From positions 5,146,001-5,210,000 of the forward strand of contig OY760427.1 of the NCBI GenBank assembly GCA_963663495.1: a stretch of 64,000 nt of DNA. The letters run 5' to 3'. The notes beneath the pieces were generated by a model, which saw only the letters and a list, made by a program, of their open reading frames with translations, did no database searches and was not told where the DNA came from. The stretch comes from G963663495 sp963663495. GTDB taxonomy: Bacteria > Bacteroidota > Rhodothermia > Rhodothermales > Bin80. Below, one piece after another: positions 7,597-16,596 of this stretch; position 1 is the first letter of the stretch; each line of letters opens with the position of its first letter. The position numbers and the translations under genes were made by a program.

Positions 7597-9061
7597 CATC
7601 CCGGATGGATGACTGGTCCGTCATCACCATGGCAAGGCGATCAATGCCGACACCAAGACCCGCAGTTGGCGGCATGCCGTATTCGAGAGCGCGAAGGTAG
7701 TCCTCGTCCACGGGCATCGCCTCGACATCTCCACCGCTGGCCTGTTGACGCTGCTCCATAAACCGGGCACGCTGGTCCTCAGGGTCATTGAGCTCGCTGA
7801 AGGCGTTGCAGAGTTCCTTACCGTTACAGAACCCCTCAAAGCGCTCCACCAACCCGTGCCGGGAGCGATGCCGTTTTGCGAGAGGGCTTAGCGCAAGCGG
7901 GTAGTCAATAATGAAGGTGGGCTGAACGAGGTGCGGCTCCACAGTCTCACTGAATATCAGGTCAAGCAGCTTGCCCTCCCCCATCGTGCCGTCTGGCTCC
8001 AAACCCCGTTTGTGCGCAGCAGCCTCCAGCGTTTCCCTGCCAGCGCCGTACAAGTCCAGACCTGTATACGCACGTATGGCATCAAAAAAGGGGAGGCGGC
8101 GCCAAGGCGGGGCAAACGACAGCTGGCCGTCTCCGCAAGGCACTTCCGCCGTGCCGTGTATGCCGCGTGCCACATAGCACAGCATTTCCTCTACCAATTC
8201 CATCATCCAGCGGTAGTCTTTATAGGCGACATACAGCTCAAGCATGGTGAATTCAGGGTTGTGGTACCGGCTAATCCCCTCGTTGCGGAAGTCCTTGGCA
8301 ATCTCGTATACCCCGTCAAAGCCACCTACGATCAATCGCTTAAGGTACAGCTCATCTGCTATGCGCAGGTACAGCGTCATATCAAGAGCATTGTGATGGG
8401 TCACAAAAGGACGCGCGGCTGCGCCGCCGTAGATCGGCTGTAACGCCGGTGTCTCCACCTCCACATAGCCACGCTCATCCAGAAAGCCGCGCAGCAGTGT
8501 AATCATCCGGGCTCGCCGTTCAAACACCTCGCGGACATCAGGGTTAACGGCCAGATCCACATACCGCTGGCGGTAGCGGAGCTCCTGGTCGGTCAGCCTG
8601 TTGAACTGCTGATCATCGGCCTTCTTGCCTGCCGGAAGCGGGCGGAGAGCCTTTGCCAATAGTGCAAAGCGGGTTGCGTGGACCGTGATTTCTCCCACAC
8701 GCGTTCGGAATACAAACCCCGCAACACCTACCACATCGCCCAAGTCCAGCAGGCGCTTGAAGGCTTCATTGTAGAACCCTGGCGGAAGGTCGTCCCGCCG
8801 CAGGTAGACCTGGATTCGTCCGGTTGCGTCCTGCAGATCAATAAACGCAGCCTTACCCATCACTCGCTTGGACACGATGCGGCCGGCGATGGATACAAGC
8901 ATCGCTCCGTCCGCGTGCTGCGTGTCGTCGAATGTCTCTACGACGGTACGTACATGGAAGTCTACGTCCCAAGCGTACGGGTACGGCTCCGTACCCCTGG
9001 CGCGCAGCGCACCAAGTGCCTCCCTCCGGGTGTCCTCCTGGTCAGTGTATGCGCGCGCCAA
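7550..9061 (-). CDS. lysS: Lysyl-tRNA synthetase, class II
   Basis: 503 residues, the usual length. It charges tRNA-Lys in the cytosol. An N-terminal OB-fold anticodon-binding domain (about residues 55-150, ISIAGRIVSKRVMGKAAFID) is followed by the class II catalytic domain. Motif 2 is visible as FRNEGISRYHNPEFTMLELY and motif 3 as GVGIDRLAMV. The NPLSPLAKRH-type substrate motif appears as ALSPLAKRHRS. The coding sequence overlaps convergent queG at its 3' end. A cyclophilin-type lipoprotein gene ends 16 bp downstream of the lysS start region on the same strand, so the two could share a transcript. Confidence 0.96.
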   Translation of the reverse strand: MARAYTDQEDTRREALGALRARGTEPYPYAWDVDFHVRTVVETFDDTQHADGAMLVSIAGRIVSKRVMGKAAFIDLQDATGRIQVYLRRDDLPPGFYNEAFKRLLDLGDVVGVAGFVFRTRVGEITVHATRFALLAKALRPLPAGKKADDQQFNRLTDQELRYRQRYVDLAVNPDVREVFERRARMITLLRGFLDERGYVEVETPALQPIYGGAAARPFVTHHNALDMTLYLRIADELYLKRLIVGGFDGVYEIAKDFRNEGISRYHNPEFTMLELYVAYKDYRWMMELVEEMLCYVARGIHGTAEVPCGDGQLSFAPPWRRLPFFDAIRAYTGLDLYGAGRETLEAAAHKRGLEPDGTMGEGKLLDLIFSETVEPHLVQPTFIIDYPLALSPLAKRHRSRHGLVERFEGFCNGKELCNAFSELNDPEDQRARFMEQRQQASGGDVEAMPVDEDYLRALEYGMPPTAGLGVGIDRLAMVMTDQSSIRDVILFPLLRLESADPG

Positions 9062-9077
9062 GTGCAGCCTGCGGGAA

Positions 9078-9800
9078 TTATAGGCTCACGGGTGTCACTT
9101 GCATCGGGATATCCACCAGCGGCCGGTCTGGGGTGCGAGAGCTCTGCGACATGCCAGCGGGCGTGGCCACCCTCGTAATGTGGTCAAGCACATTAAACCC
9201 TTCCACCAACTCGCCAAAAACCGTGTACCCGCCATCCAGCATCGGAGCTCCACCGTCCGTTGTATACCCTTCCCGTTCCTCCTCGGAGTACGAGAACGAC
9301 GGATCTTCAAATTGCTGCCGTGCCCTTTCCTCGAATTGCGACAGATGGTCCGGTGGATAAAGAGTACCGTGAACAATGTAAAACTGGCTCCCGCTGGATG
9401 CCCGTTCCGGGTTCATTTGGTCCGGTGTCCGCGCCGCTGCCAGCGCGCCGCGCTTATGGAGTAAGCTACGGTTGATTTCTTTCGGGGTCGTGTACCCCGG
9501 TCCCCCCTGCCCATCGTTGTCAGGGTTATCATCGCGGGAATTCGGGTCTCCACCCTGAATCATGAATCCGGCCATCACCCGATGAAAGGTTGTTCCGTCG
9601 AAAAATTCGTCTGCAGCAAGCCGTTTGAAGTTGTCCCTGTGCAGCGGCGTTTCATCGTAAAGCCTAATGACCATACGCCCGTACGGAGTATCAATGGCAT
9701 AGTAGTTGGTGTCTGCGGCGCTATTCGCACCCGGGCCCTCATTAATACAGCTTGAAGTCAAAGCCACTACAACCAGGAAAAGAGAAATCCTATTGAACAT
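9078..9800 (-). CDS. Cyclophilin-type peptidyl-prolyl isomerase lipoprotein
   Basis: 240 residues. A lipoprotein signal (MFNRISLFLVVVALTSSC, lipobox Cys18) precedes a cyclophilin fold. Landmarks are GRMVIRLYDETPLHRDNF, the FHRVMAGFMIQGGD core with the catalytic Arg, and GSQFYIVHG. An insertion of about 35 residues between GSQFYIVHG and the YTVFGELVEGFNVLDHI segment is common in Bacteroidota cyclophilins. It should catalyse proline isomerisation during folding of exported proteins, anchored in a membrane facing the periplasm. Its 5' end overlaps the upstream small gene by 11 bp and lysS follows on the same strand, suggesting a three-gene transcript. Confidence 0.9.
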   Translation of the reverse strand: MFNRISLFLVVVALTSSCINEGPGANSAADTNYYAIDTPYGRMVIRLYDETPLHRDNFKRLAADEFFDGTTFHRVMAGFMIQGGDPNSRDDNPDNDGQGGPGYTTPKEINRSLLHKRGALAAARTPDQMNPERASSGSQFYIVHGTLYPPDHLSQFEERARQQFEDPSFSYSEEEREGYTTDGGAPMLDGGYTVFGELVEGFNVLDHITRVATPAGMSQSSRTPDRPLVDIPMQVTPVSL

Positions 9801-10188
9801 TGCCTAATTTGCTATGATGGGTTTGGAAGTATGCCAATACAGCTACCTTCAATAGTGTTTCCTGCTCCACCCCGGACAAGCCGGCAGGCAGGACCTCCAT
9901 GACCTCCCACACCCAGTGTCCGTCCGCTTCCATGCCGGTTCGCTGATAAAAGCCCAAGGTTTCGAAGGCGCAGTATGTTCCCTCCACCACAAGGCGCTCT
10001 TTTGTCGTCTTATCCAGGTCGCGAGCATATCCTCTGCCCGTTTCCTGTATGCCGATTAGAAACAATATGCCGTCCAGGTCACACTTTCGTCTGAACCGTT
10101 CCTTAAGCTGGACCGTGAGCCGCTGCCAGCGTTCTTCCACAACCTTGCGGGATCTCAATTGTGATTCCCATGAGGCGATATCGGGCAT
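9790..10188 (-). CDS. Conserved hypothetical protein, 132 aa
   Basis: A soluble 132-residue protein without signal peptide or membrane segment (MPDIASWESQLRSRKVVEE…). Visible blocks are CDLDGILFLIGIQETGRG and FETLGFYQRTGMEADGHWVW. The mix of aromatic residues and the spacing suggest a small globular alpha/beta protein. I do not recognise the family. It overlaps the cyclophilin gene by 11 bp on the same strand, so the two are probably translationally coupled. It is divergent from the glycosyltransferase gene, with only 21 bp between their start codons as drawn. Confidence 0.7.
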   Translation of the reverse strand: MPDIASWESQLRSRKVVEERWQRLTVQLKERFRRKCDLDGILFLIGIQETGRGYARDLDKTTKERLVVEGTYCAFETLGFYQRTGMEADGHWVWEVMEVLPAGLSGVEQETLLKVAVLAYFQTHHSKLGNVQ

Positions 10189-10209
10189 GCTGAATGTGTC
10201 CGCGGCAAG

Positions 10210-11436
10210 GTGCGCCCCGAACAGAGATTCTTGCGGGAGGTTCCATTCGTGCGACTAGAGGCCCCTATACGTCCGCATGGTAAAGGATCCCGGAAAGCGG
10301 GTGTCCGGGGTACGCTCTTGATGTTGGACCATGCAGCGGTTCTCGGTGGAGCGGAGTGGTCCTTATACGATATTGCACGGCATCGCCCGTGCTCAGTCCT
10401 GCTATTTGAGGATGGCCCCCTCCGCGATATGCTATTGAAGGAACATGTTCCATGTGCTGTCATGCCTGCTCCCAACCTGCTCCGACGGCGGGGATCCACC
10501 TCACGCGCTGGCTGCAGGCTCCTGTTGCCTATGCAGCTAAGACATTTTGCTCGGCAGGTCAGCCGCCGGGCGCGCGGGGCGGGGATGCTCTATGCAAATT
10601 CTCTTCAATCGTTTCTGGTGGCCGCGGAGGCCGGAAGGCACGCACAAGTCCCTGTTATCTGGCACTTGAGAGAAATGCTGTCCGCACCGTACATTGACGG
10701 CGTGGGCCGGCGGTTGTGCGTGCGCTTCTCCCGCCGGCCAGCCGTATATATCATTGCGAACTCGCATGCCACCGCCCGTACATTCGTTGATGCTGGCGGT
10801 GCGCCCGAGCGTCTTAGCGTGATTCACAACGGGGTTGAGGTGCACGCCGCTGCGGAACCCGCCATCAGCGTGCGATGGAATGGCTCTCCGGTGGTAGGCA
10901 TGTTCGCCCGCCTGGCGCGCTGGAAGGGACACAGGGTGCTGCTTGACGCTCTGGCTTTGATGCCGGGCGTGCATGCCGTCATTGCCGGCGCGCCACTATT
11001 CGAATCGCCTGCATATGCAGCGGAGCTGAAGCAGCGTGCTGCAGGCTTGGACATTGATGAACGCGTCCATTTTGTAGGCCACCGGAGCGATGTTCACGCT
11101 TTGATGCAGAGCGTTGACATCGTCGTGCACGCTTCAGTAGCCCCCGAGCCGTTCGGGCGCGTGATTGTGGAAGCGATGCACCTCGCCAAACCTGTAGTAG
11201 CCACCGACACGGGAGGTGTGAAAGAACTTATCACGCACGGGAAGAACGGGATACTAATACCGCCCGCGGACGCCAGCCGACTTGCGAGCGCCGTAATGGA
11301 GCTGTTGAACGACAAGAATGCGGCGGCACACATGGGACGGCGAGGCGCCGCCGTGGCCGCCGCGAGGTTTTCATTACCGGCGATGCTTGCCAAATTGGAT
11401 GCTCGTCTGGTAAGCATCGAGGAAGCGGGAGCATAA
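10210..11436 (+). CDS. Glycosyltransferase family 4 (GT-B) protein
   Basis: 408 residues with the two-domain GT-B layout. The N-terminal acceptor domain has the glycine-rich loop LDHAAVLGGAEWSLYD. The C-terminal nucleotide-sugar domain has VVGMFARLARWKGHRVLLDA, then FVGHRSDVHALMQSVDIVVH. The GT4 E-x7-E motif appears as EPFGRVIVEAMHLAKPVVA, followed by the TGGVKELI loop. It should add a sugar to a lipid- or protein-linked glycan on the cytoplasmic face of the inner membrane; donor and acceptor cannot be told. The first ~37 residues (rich in Arg and Pro) precede the Rossmann fold and may not be translated. An alternative ATG at 10321 sits right before the glycine-rich loop. Confidence 0.88.
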   Translation: MRPEQRFLREVPFVRLEAPIRPHGKGSRKAGVRGTLLMLDHAAVLGGAEWSLYDIARHRPCSVLLFEDGPLRDMLLKEHVPCAVMPAPNLLRRRGSTSRAGCRLLLPMQLRHFARQVSRRARGAGMLYANSLQSFLVAAEAGRHAQVPVIWHLREMLSAPYIDGVGRRLCVRFSRRPAVYIIANSHATARTFVDAGGAPERLSVIHNGVEVHAAAEPAISVRWNGSPVVGMFARLARWKGHRVLLDALALMPGVHAVIAGAPLFESPAYAAELKQRAAGLDIDERVHFVGHRSDVHALMQSVDIVVHASVAPEPFGRVIVEAMHLAKPVVATDTGGVKELITHGKNGILIPPADASRLASAVMELLNDKNAAAHMGRRGAAVAAARFSLPAMLAKLDARLVSIEEAGA

Positions 11437-11470
11437 CGACGCCATGATCCGATATTCTCCTGAAGCACTG

Positions 11471-12538
11471 TCAGTCGCGCAAGCGGACGCCAAGCCCGGG
11501 GGCGTTGAGCGTAAACAGTCTGCCCCCGTCCAGGCGCACGCCTCCTGTTGCGGCATCCCTTGAAAGATCAAAACTGCCATCAAGGTCGAGGTATCGGGTC
11601 GCAGGACACGCGTACGCCGTGTGCAATGCAGCCGCAATGCTGATTACGCTTTCGTCCATACAACCCCACATGAGCGATTTCCCCGCGTTATGCGCCGTAC
11701 GGGCGATAGCCCGCGCCGCCAGCACGCCCCCGCACTTCATCAGCTTAATATTGAAGATGCCGTAGGGACCGGAGCTGCCGGACAACTTCTTCGCGTCCTC
11801 CTCGGAATGCAGGCTCTCGTCGGCTGCCATCCTCGGTACTACGCTTTTCGGGAGGCTGCCCAGCGCATGGCAGGAGCCCGGTGGCATGGGTTGCTCTATC
11901 AGTTCGATGTCCAGTTCAGACACCAGTGCAGATAGTGCTCTCGTTTCTTCCAGGTTGTATCCCTGGTTTGCGTCCACCCGGATACGAATGGACGGACCCA
12001 CACGACGCCGCAGCGCATGGAGCCGCTCAGCATCTTCCAGCGCGTCGTGCCCAAGCTTGACCTTGATGCAGGAGAAGCCGCGGCCCACATACTCATCGGC
12101 CTCACGCAGGGTCTCAGCAACCGATAGAATACCGATAGTGATGGATGTTGCAAGGCCCCGGTGGTGGCGACCGAGGTAATCGACCAGTGGCTTGCCTGCC
12201 GCACATGCCAACAGGTCATGCAACGCCATATCCAGCGCCGCCCGCGCGGAAGGGTGGGCGGCAAGCCTTTGCCCCACCCACTCTACGAGTTTCCTGCTAT
12301 CGTCCAAGCTACTGCCAACCAGTGTGTCCCGACCGACAGCCTCTATTCTATCGGCGCAAGACGCTGCGGTCTCACCCGTAACATCGGTTGGTGCCGCGGA
12401 TCCAAGGCCTACCTTGCCGCAATCCGTGGCAAGGCGAACAAACTGAAGGGAGACGGCATCCACCGACTTGAAGGCGATGGTATAGGGACGTACTAACGGC
12501 AGGTCTTCCTGCCAGGACTCAAGATGCCGTATGACCAT
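11471..12538 (-). CDS. dgcA: Enolase-superfamily racemase, N-acetyl-D-Glu racemase/dipeptide epimerase type
   Basis: 355 residues. The capping domain is followed by a TIM barrel with the general-base motif CIKVKLG (K-x-K) and metal ligands in RVDANQGY, ELIEQPM and AADES. The second catalytic Lys is in NIKLMKCGG, and MWGCMDES and LDLDGSFDL follow. This set marks the L-Ala-D/L-Glu (dipeptide) epimerase branch. Because the gene overlaps by 20 bp a DUF1611 gene of the DgcN type, the more specific role is DgcA, which racemises N-acetyl-D-glutamate in a D-glutamate catabolic route known from marine bacteria. A muropeptide dipeptide epimerase role remains possible. Confidence 0.8.
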   Translation of the reverse strand: MVIRHLESWQEDLPLVRPYTIAFKSVDAVSLQFVRLATDCGKVGLGSAAPTDVTGETAASCADRIEAVGRDTLVGSSLDDSRKLVEWVGQRLAAHPSARAALDMALHDLLACAAGKPLVDYLGRHHRGLATSITIGILSVAETLREADEYVGRGFSCIKVKLGHDALEDAERLHALRRRVGPSIRIRVDANQGYNLEETRALSALVSELDIELIEQPMPPGSCHALGSLPKSVVPRMAADESLHSEEDAKKLSGSSGPYGIFNIKLMKCGGVLAARAIARTAHNAGKSLMWGCMDESVISIAAALHTAYACPATRYLDLDGSFDLSRDAATGGVRLDGGRLFTLNAPGLGVRLRD

Positions 12539-13592
12539 GACGACAACGGGCTGCGATGGTTTGAGCGATCAAGGTTACACCGTCCTCCAGCGGGATGGCT
12601 ACGGGCAGGCCCAGCGATGCAGAAAGATCCTTTTGGGCCCGGAGAGCCTGGCGCCTCGTCATGCCGCGCGTGAAGAGGCTTATGCCCCAGACATCCGCGC
12701 CCAATATCCTGACCAGAGCAATCTCATCTTCCAATGACGGGATCCGGCATCCGGTGGACTCAAAGCCTTCATAAAACTGACGGTTCGGAGCATGCTGCAG
12801 AATGACCCCATGTGCTGCGCCGGAAAGAATAAGCTCGGAACCGGCCGGTCCTGAAGGATTTCGCAGGCCCGACTGTCCTTCCATGAGTATTATGTCCGGG
12901 TGGGAGCCTGCTTCACATGCGAGCAGCGCCGCTTCAAGCTCCCCGGAGACAAAATCGTTGAGTGTGGCATCGAAAATAAATCCGTAGTCAAGTCCCTGCA
13001 GCCACCCTGTCTGGCCGGTAAATATCATCTGCGTATTAATGCCAAAGGCCCGAAGCTCATCGCGGAGAAGCAGACAGGTAGTGCGTTTGCCGATGGCGCA
13101 ATCTGTCCCCAGCACGGCCACACGCCGAGCCTGTACGGAGTAGACCTCGCCTGTCCAAAACCGAAGATCTCGTGTTGGCTTCGGTTTACGTATGTCAATA
13201 ATGGATCCCCCGCTTCCCTCTATAAGCTTGCAGATCGCGGGATCGGCGGATAGCAGGTGATGCAATCCATTGACCAGTGTCATGCCATGTGCGGCAGCTG
13301 ATTTGAGATCACTATAAAGCGTGCGAGGAAGAACGCCGCCGATGGTCGCAACGCCGATAACGCAATGTGTGGGGGGCGGCGTTAAGGTTGCAAGCGCATC
13401 CGGCACGGAGCCGAGCACAGGGATGCCCCTACGTTCACCGTCCAGTATGCTCCCGGCGTCCTGCCCGGACTGCTGTGCGTCAACTACCGCGGCAAGCTCA
13501 TATCTGCAAGGGCCGCGTACCAGACCGTGCGTCGTCTTTGCGAAAACGGAGTCGAAGTAGCCCGCTGTCAGTGCTATTGCCCGGGAATGCAT
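12519..13592 (-). CDS. dgcN: DUF1611 protein, DgcN-type N-acetyltransferase
   Basis: 357 residues. An N-terminal Rossmann-like domain (VVDAQQSGQDAG…GIPVLGSVPDAL) is followed by a P-loop domain with GTDCAIGKRTT, then IFTGQTGW, DIILMEGQSGLRNPSGP and a C-terminal GISLFTRGM block. The family was known only as DUF1611. DgcN members have been shown to N-acetylate D-glutamate, working with DgcA. The stop region overlaps the start of the racemase gene by 20 bp, a tight operon order dgcN-dgcA. Together they would let the cell use D-Glu, for example from peptidoglycan or poly-D-amino acids. Cytosolic; no signal peptide. Confidence 0.78.
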   Translation of the reverse strand: MHSRAIALTAGYFDSVFAKTTHGLVRGPCRYELAAVVDAQQSGQDAGSILDGERRGIPVLGSVPDALATLTPPPTHCVIGVATIGGVLPRTLYSDLKSAAAHGMTLVNGLHHLLSADPAICKLIEGSGGSIIDIRKPKPTRDLRFWTGEVYSVQARRVAVLGTDCAIGKRTTCLLLRDELRAFGINTQMIFTGQTGWLQGLDYGFIFDATLNDFVSGELEAALLACEAGSHPDIILMEGQSGLRNPSGPAGSELILSGAAHGVILQHAPNRQFYEGFESTGCRIPSLEDEIALVRILGADVWGISLFTRGMTRRQALRAQKDLSASLGLPVAIPLEDGVTLIAQTIAARCRHGHTAS

Positions 13593-13652
13593 GCCTTGCG
13601 CATATTCTGGCTCGGTACAGACTCAATATACATTCCGCGGAACCTTGCCCGT

Positions 13653-14907
13653 TTAGTCCCAATGCCGGCCCGGTATGCGTGTACGCAATACTCCGCGGTA
13701 CCTCATGACAAGACATTGGCTCACCAACCGTTGGGCCCTACGATGGCGCAGGCAGACGTGCCCTTTCCGCGCAGGGCAACAGCACCTAAGCGCTTTCCCT
13801 CCGGTCTTCCTGTACAGATTCACAAGCTGCTCTGCCGGATAGGCTTCTGCATCCAGATCGGTGATCAGATAGAAATGCCGCGGGAAAAGCTCTCCCGGCA
13901 CCGGATCAACCACGAGCACCACACGACGCTCTACGGACCAGCACTTTGCACGGTAGCGCAGTTCGTGGTAGCATTCGTCCGATGGCTGATCACCCTCCAA
14001 ATGAGGCGCCGCAAGCCCGTCAATCACATCGTTTCCTTTCAGACGCATCACATAGCCGATACGGTCGTTCTCCAGCTTATCACATAACTCTCCACTGTTG
14101 AAGCCTGCGTCCAATCGGACAATGACCCTGTCGGCCACATGTTCACGCAATGCCAGCCCAATGCGTCGAATGAAACCGTAGCAGTCCTTCACCACATTCT
14201 GCGTGCCCCCTCGCAATTCCGCCCCCAACATGTCACCCGACTCACCGCATATGGCGATAAGGAGCAGAAAGATGGTGCGCTTATAATACCCGTTCCATTT
14301 GCTGCCCTGCTGCTTGCCATGCGTATCTACCGGTACACCGTCCACATCAAAGACTACCTCGGGGCGGCGCTTCCCGCCACCACGCTGCACCAGGTGCTCC
14401 ATGGCGAATGTCTCTGCAAAAAGGCGCAACTTCTTGAAATTCTTTTTCCCGGCCAACATGCGCACGAAGCGAGACATGGTTGGCTGGGATGCCAGGGACC
14501 TATCGTCTCTGTAATGCCTCCATACCCCTTTTGGAAGAAGTGGCCACGCGCATGGCGGGGTCCCTTCGAAGCTTGTCCGCATCTGACTGACGGCCCCACC
14601 CCTGCACATGTTGCAGCAGGTACTGCCGCACTAACTCCTCAAGGCTATGCGTAATCCGAGCTTGGGACCGATTGTCCTTAAGCACGGAAGCGAGTCGGCA
14701 TGCCAAGGTGCTGATCACCATGAGCAGGCGCATAGGAATGACGCCCGCATCCGATGTTAGATTATCGGTCTTGGAGCGTACAACTTTAGCGGATTTATTG
14801 AACTGGCAAGCGAACAGAAGGTTGGATTTGGGATCTTGCATCGGGTGTGTTACAGGGTGAATGGGTATTGGGGTCTCTAAACGTTTGAGTATCGCGCAAG
14901 AACCCAT
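13653..14907 (-). pseudogene. Broken IS1380-family transposase
   Basis: The N-terminal part (14907 to ~14510) reads MGSCAILKRLETPIPIHPV then SARITHSLEELVRQYLLQH-like sequence. A 2-bp insertion near 14512, relative to the 48.6-kb copy, shifts the frame. The rest continues with SLASQPTMSRFV, the first catalytic block VVFDVDGVPVDTHGKQQGS, then RLDAGFNSGELCDKLE, FYLITDLDAEAYPAEQL and LVNLYR. After LVNLYR the frame is scrambled and the usual C-terminus is missing. It is inactive. Confidence 0.85.
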
Positions 14908-14990
14908 TCCAACCGTGTATAGCCAACATCTTACACCATAAACTTAAACGACGATTTCCCGCCGGTTAACTCCCTTATGAATAAGGGAGG
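13653..14990 (-). mobile_element. IS1380-family element, truncated copy 1
   Basis: The intact terminal end is at the high-coordinate side: an imperfect palindrome CCTCCCTTATTCATAAGGG, read on the minus strand from 14990. It is shared with the copy starting at 48542. No matching second end is seen near 13600-13700, so the element is truncated there, close to dgcN. Confidence 0.7.
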
Positions 14991-15070
14991 GTTATGGTAG
15001 GACAATTTTCAGCTGCCGTACGATTTTGCAGAAAACGCCAACATGCATAGATGGCTGTAACGTAAACTTG

Positions 15071-15242
15071 GGGGGTTATATGGCTGAGTGCCACGCGTTT
15101 TCGCAGGAGTTACTTTTTGTGCTTTGGTGGTGCAGACAGGATGGCTTTCGCCAGTTTTTCATAATCGATTCCCGCTTTTCACGAACAAACTGCAATTATT
15201 TCAAATAACTCAACACGTGGGTATTCATGCTATATAATTACC
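15071..15242 (+). mobile_element. IS1595-derived MITE, left part of the TnpB unit
   Basis: 172 bp. Read from 15071 it is the reverse of the IS1595 right end (GGCTGAGTGCCACGCG, then the reversed KHKK codons). Past the middle it is the reverse of the IS1595 left subterminal sequence (AAACTGCAATTATTTCAA). It is an internal-deletion derivative of the IS. Confidence 0.75.
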
Positions 15243-15272
15243 ATCTATTAGGGAATTATATAGCACAGTGCC

Positions 15273-16501
15273 ATGCCCGAAACGGTTAGTGCATACCGCA
15301 ATATCACATACAGGCTGTTGCCCGGAAGTCGGAGTAACGCCAAGCAACTTGCTGGATTAGCGGGTGCGTGTAGGTTTGTGTGGAATGCCATCCTCGCAGA
15401 GCAGAGCGAGGCGCACAAGAAAGCGAAAGAGGCTGGAGAGAAGCCGCCCTCGGTACGCTTCTTCTCGCTGGGGAAGCGGTTCACGGCGCTGCGCCGCACG
15501 GTCGAGTGGCTACCTGAATACTCCTTTGGTGTCGTTAGATACACATTGTCGTTAGATACACATTGTCGTTAGATACACATTGAAATATCAGGCGGATGCA
15601 TGGAAGGCATTCTTCAAGGAGGGTAAGAGAAGACCGAGATTCCATTCCAGACGTGCGTAGTACGCCTTCGTTCACGATCCCGGATAACGTAAGGGTTCGG
15701 GATGGTAAGCTGTATATCCCGAAAGTGGGATATATGGCGCTCCGCAGGCGGGGAGGCAACCCGTACCCTGATGGTATACCCGTCAACGCCACGGTAAAGA
15801 AGAACGCCGGCAAGTGGTATGCTGTCATCCGCTACAAGATGGAGGCACCTGTAATAGAGGATACCGGCGGTGCTGTAGGCATTGACCGTAATTGCGGGCA
15901 GGTCGCTATGGTCTCCACAGAGGGCGATACAAGCACTGTCAGACAACCGGATACGAAGCGTCTTGATGCCAAGTTGAAGCGGCATCAGCGAAGACTGGCG
16001 AGACAGAAGAAAGGCTCCAACCGTCGTAACAGGCGGAAGCATAGAATCGCCCGCATACAGCGCAAGCGTACTAACGTCCTCAAGAATGCGAACCACCAGG
16101 GTAGTCGCAGTATTGCCAATTGCTCCTCAACGGTGATACTGGAGGACCTGAAGATCAAAGCGATGACACGTTCAGCTAAGGGGACGATGGAGAGCTTTGG
16201 CACAAACGTCAGACAGAAGTCTGGCCTCAACCGTGGGATACTGCAAACAGGTTGGGGCCAGCTGGATCAGATGCTGGGCTATAAGTGCCGCAAGGTGATA
16301 AAGGTTACCGCTGCCTATAGCAGTCAGCGGTGTTCTGTGTGTGGGCACACAGAAGCGAGTACCCGTAAGACACGGAGCAAATTCACGTGTATGTCCTGTG
16401 GCCATGCGGATCATGCAGACCTGAATGCGGCTGCAAACATACTGGCCTCCGGGATTGGGGCTGCTGCACGGCGAGGGGCGTTTGGGTACCGACCCCTATG
16501 A
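15273..16501 (+). pseudogene. Frameshifted tnpB, copy 2
   Basis: About 95% alike to the tnpB at 5339 but broken three ways. A 17-bp sequence is present three times in tandem at 15531-15581 (net +34 bp), one extra base lies near 15655, and one base is missing near 16487. The C-terminal RuvC and zinc-finger region is open from 15596 to 16501 and keeps the GIDRN, ILEDLKI and HADLNAAANI motifs, so a truncated product could be made. It ends FGYRPL instead of the longer tail of copy 1. Confidence 0.85.
15531..15581 (+). repeat. Three tandem 17-bp repeats inside tnpB copy 2
   Basis: The 17-mer GTCGTTAGATACACATT is present once in the other tnpB copies (5598 and 40275) but three times here, back to back with no differences. 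The 34-bp gain shifts the reading frame. It looks like replication slippage after insertion. Confidence 0.9.
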
Positions 16502-16596
16502 CCCGTGAAATTGATACCAGTGCCTCACTGGGTACAGTTGGTCACTCACGTATATAATTCCCTAAACTTGAAACGCTGAATTGATTACGACGAACG

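Larger units (their letters stand above)
15071..16562 (+). mobile_element. MITE+TnpB composite unit with exact 8-bp target duplication
   Basis: The left end GGGGGTTATATGGCTGAG starts at 15071 and the right end TATATAATTCCC finishes at 16562. The octamer TAAACTTG flanks both sides (15063-15070, 16563-16570). The 1,492-bp unit holds a MITE (15071-15242), a spacer ATCTATTA and a TnpB unit (15251-16562), but no transposase. It therefore needs a transposase in trans, most simply the IS1595 enzyme at 664. It sits 34 bp before the glgP start. Confidence 0.85.

Noticed and set aside
10265..10974. Minus-strand frames across the glycosyltransferase gene
   Set aside because: They are shadows; the plus strand has all GT4 motifs.
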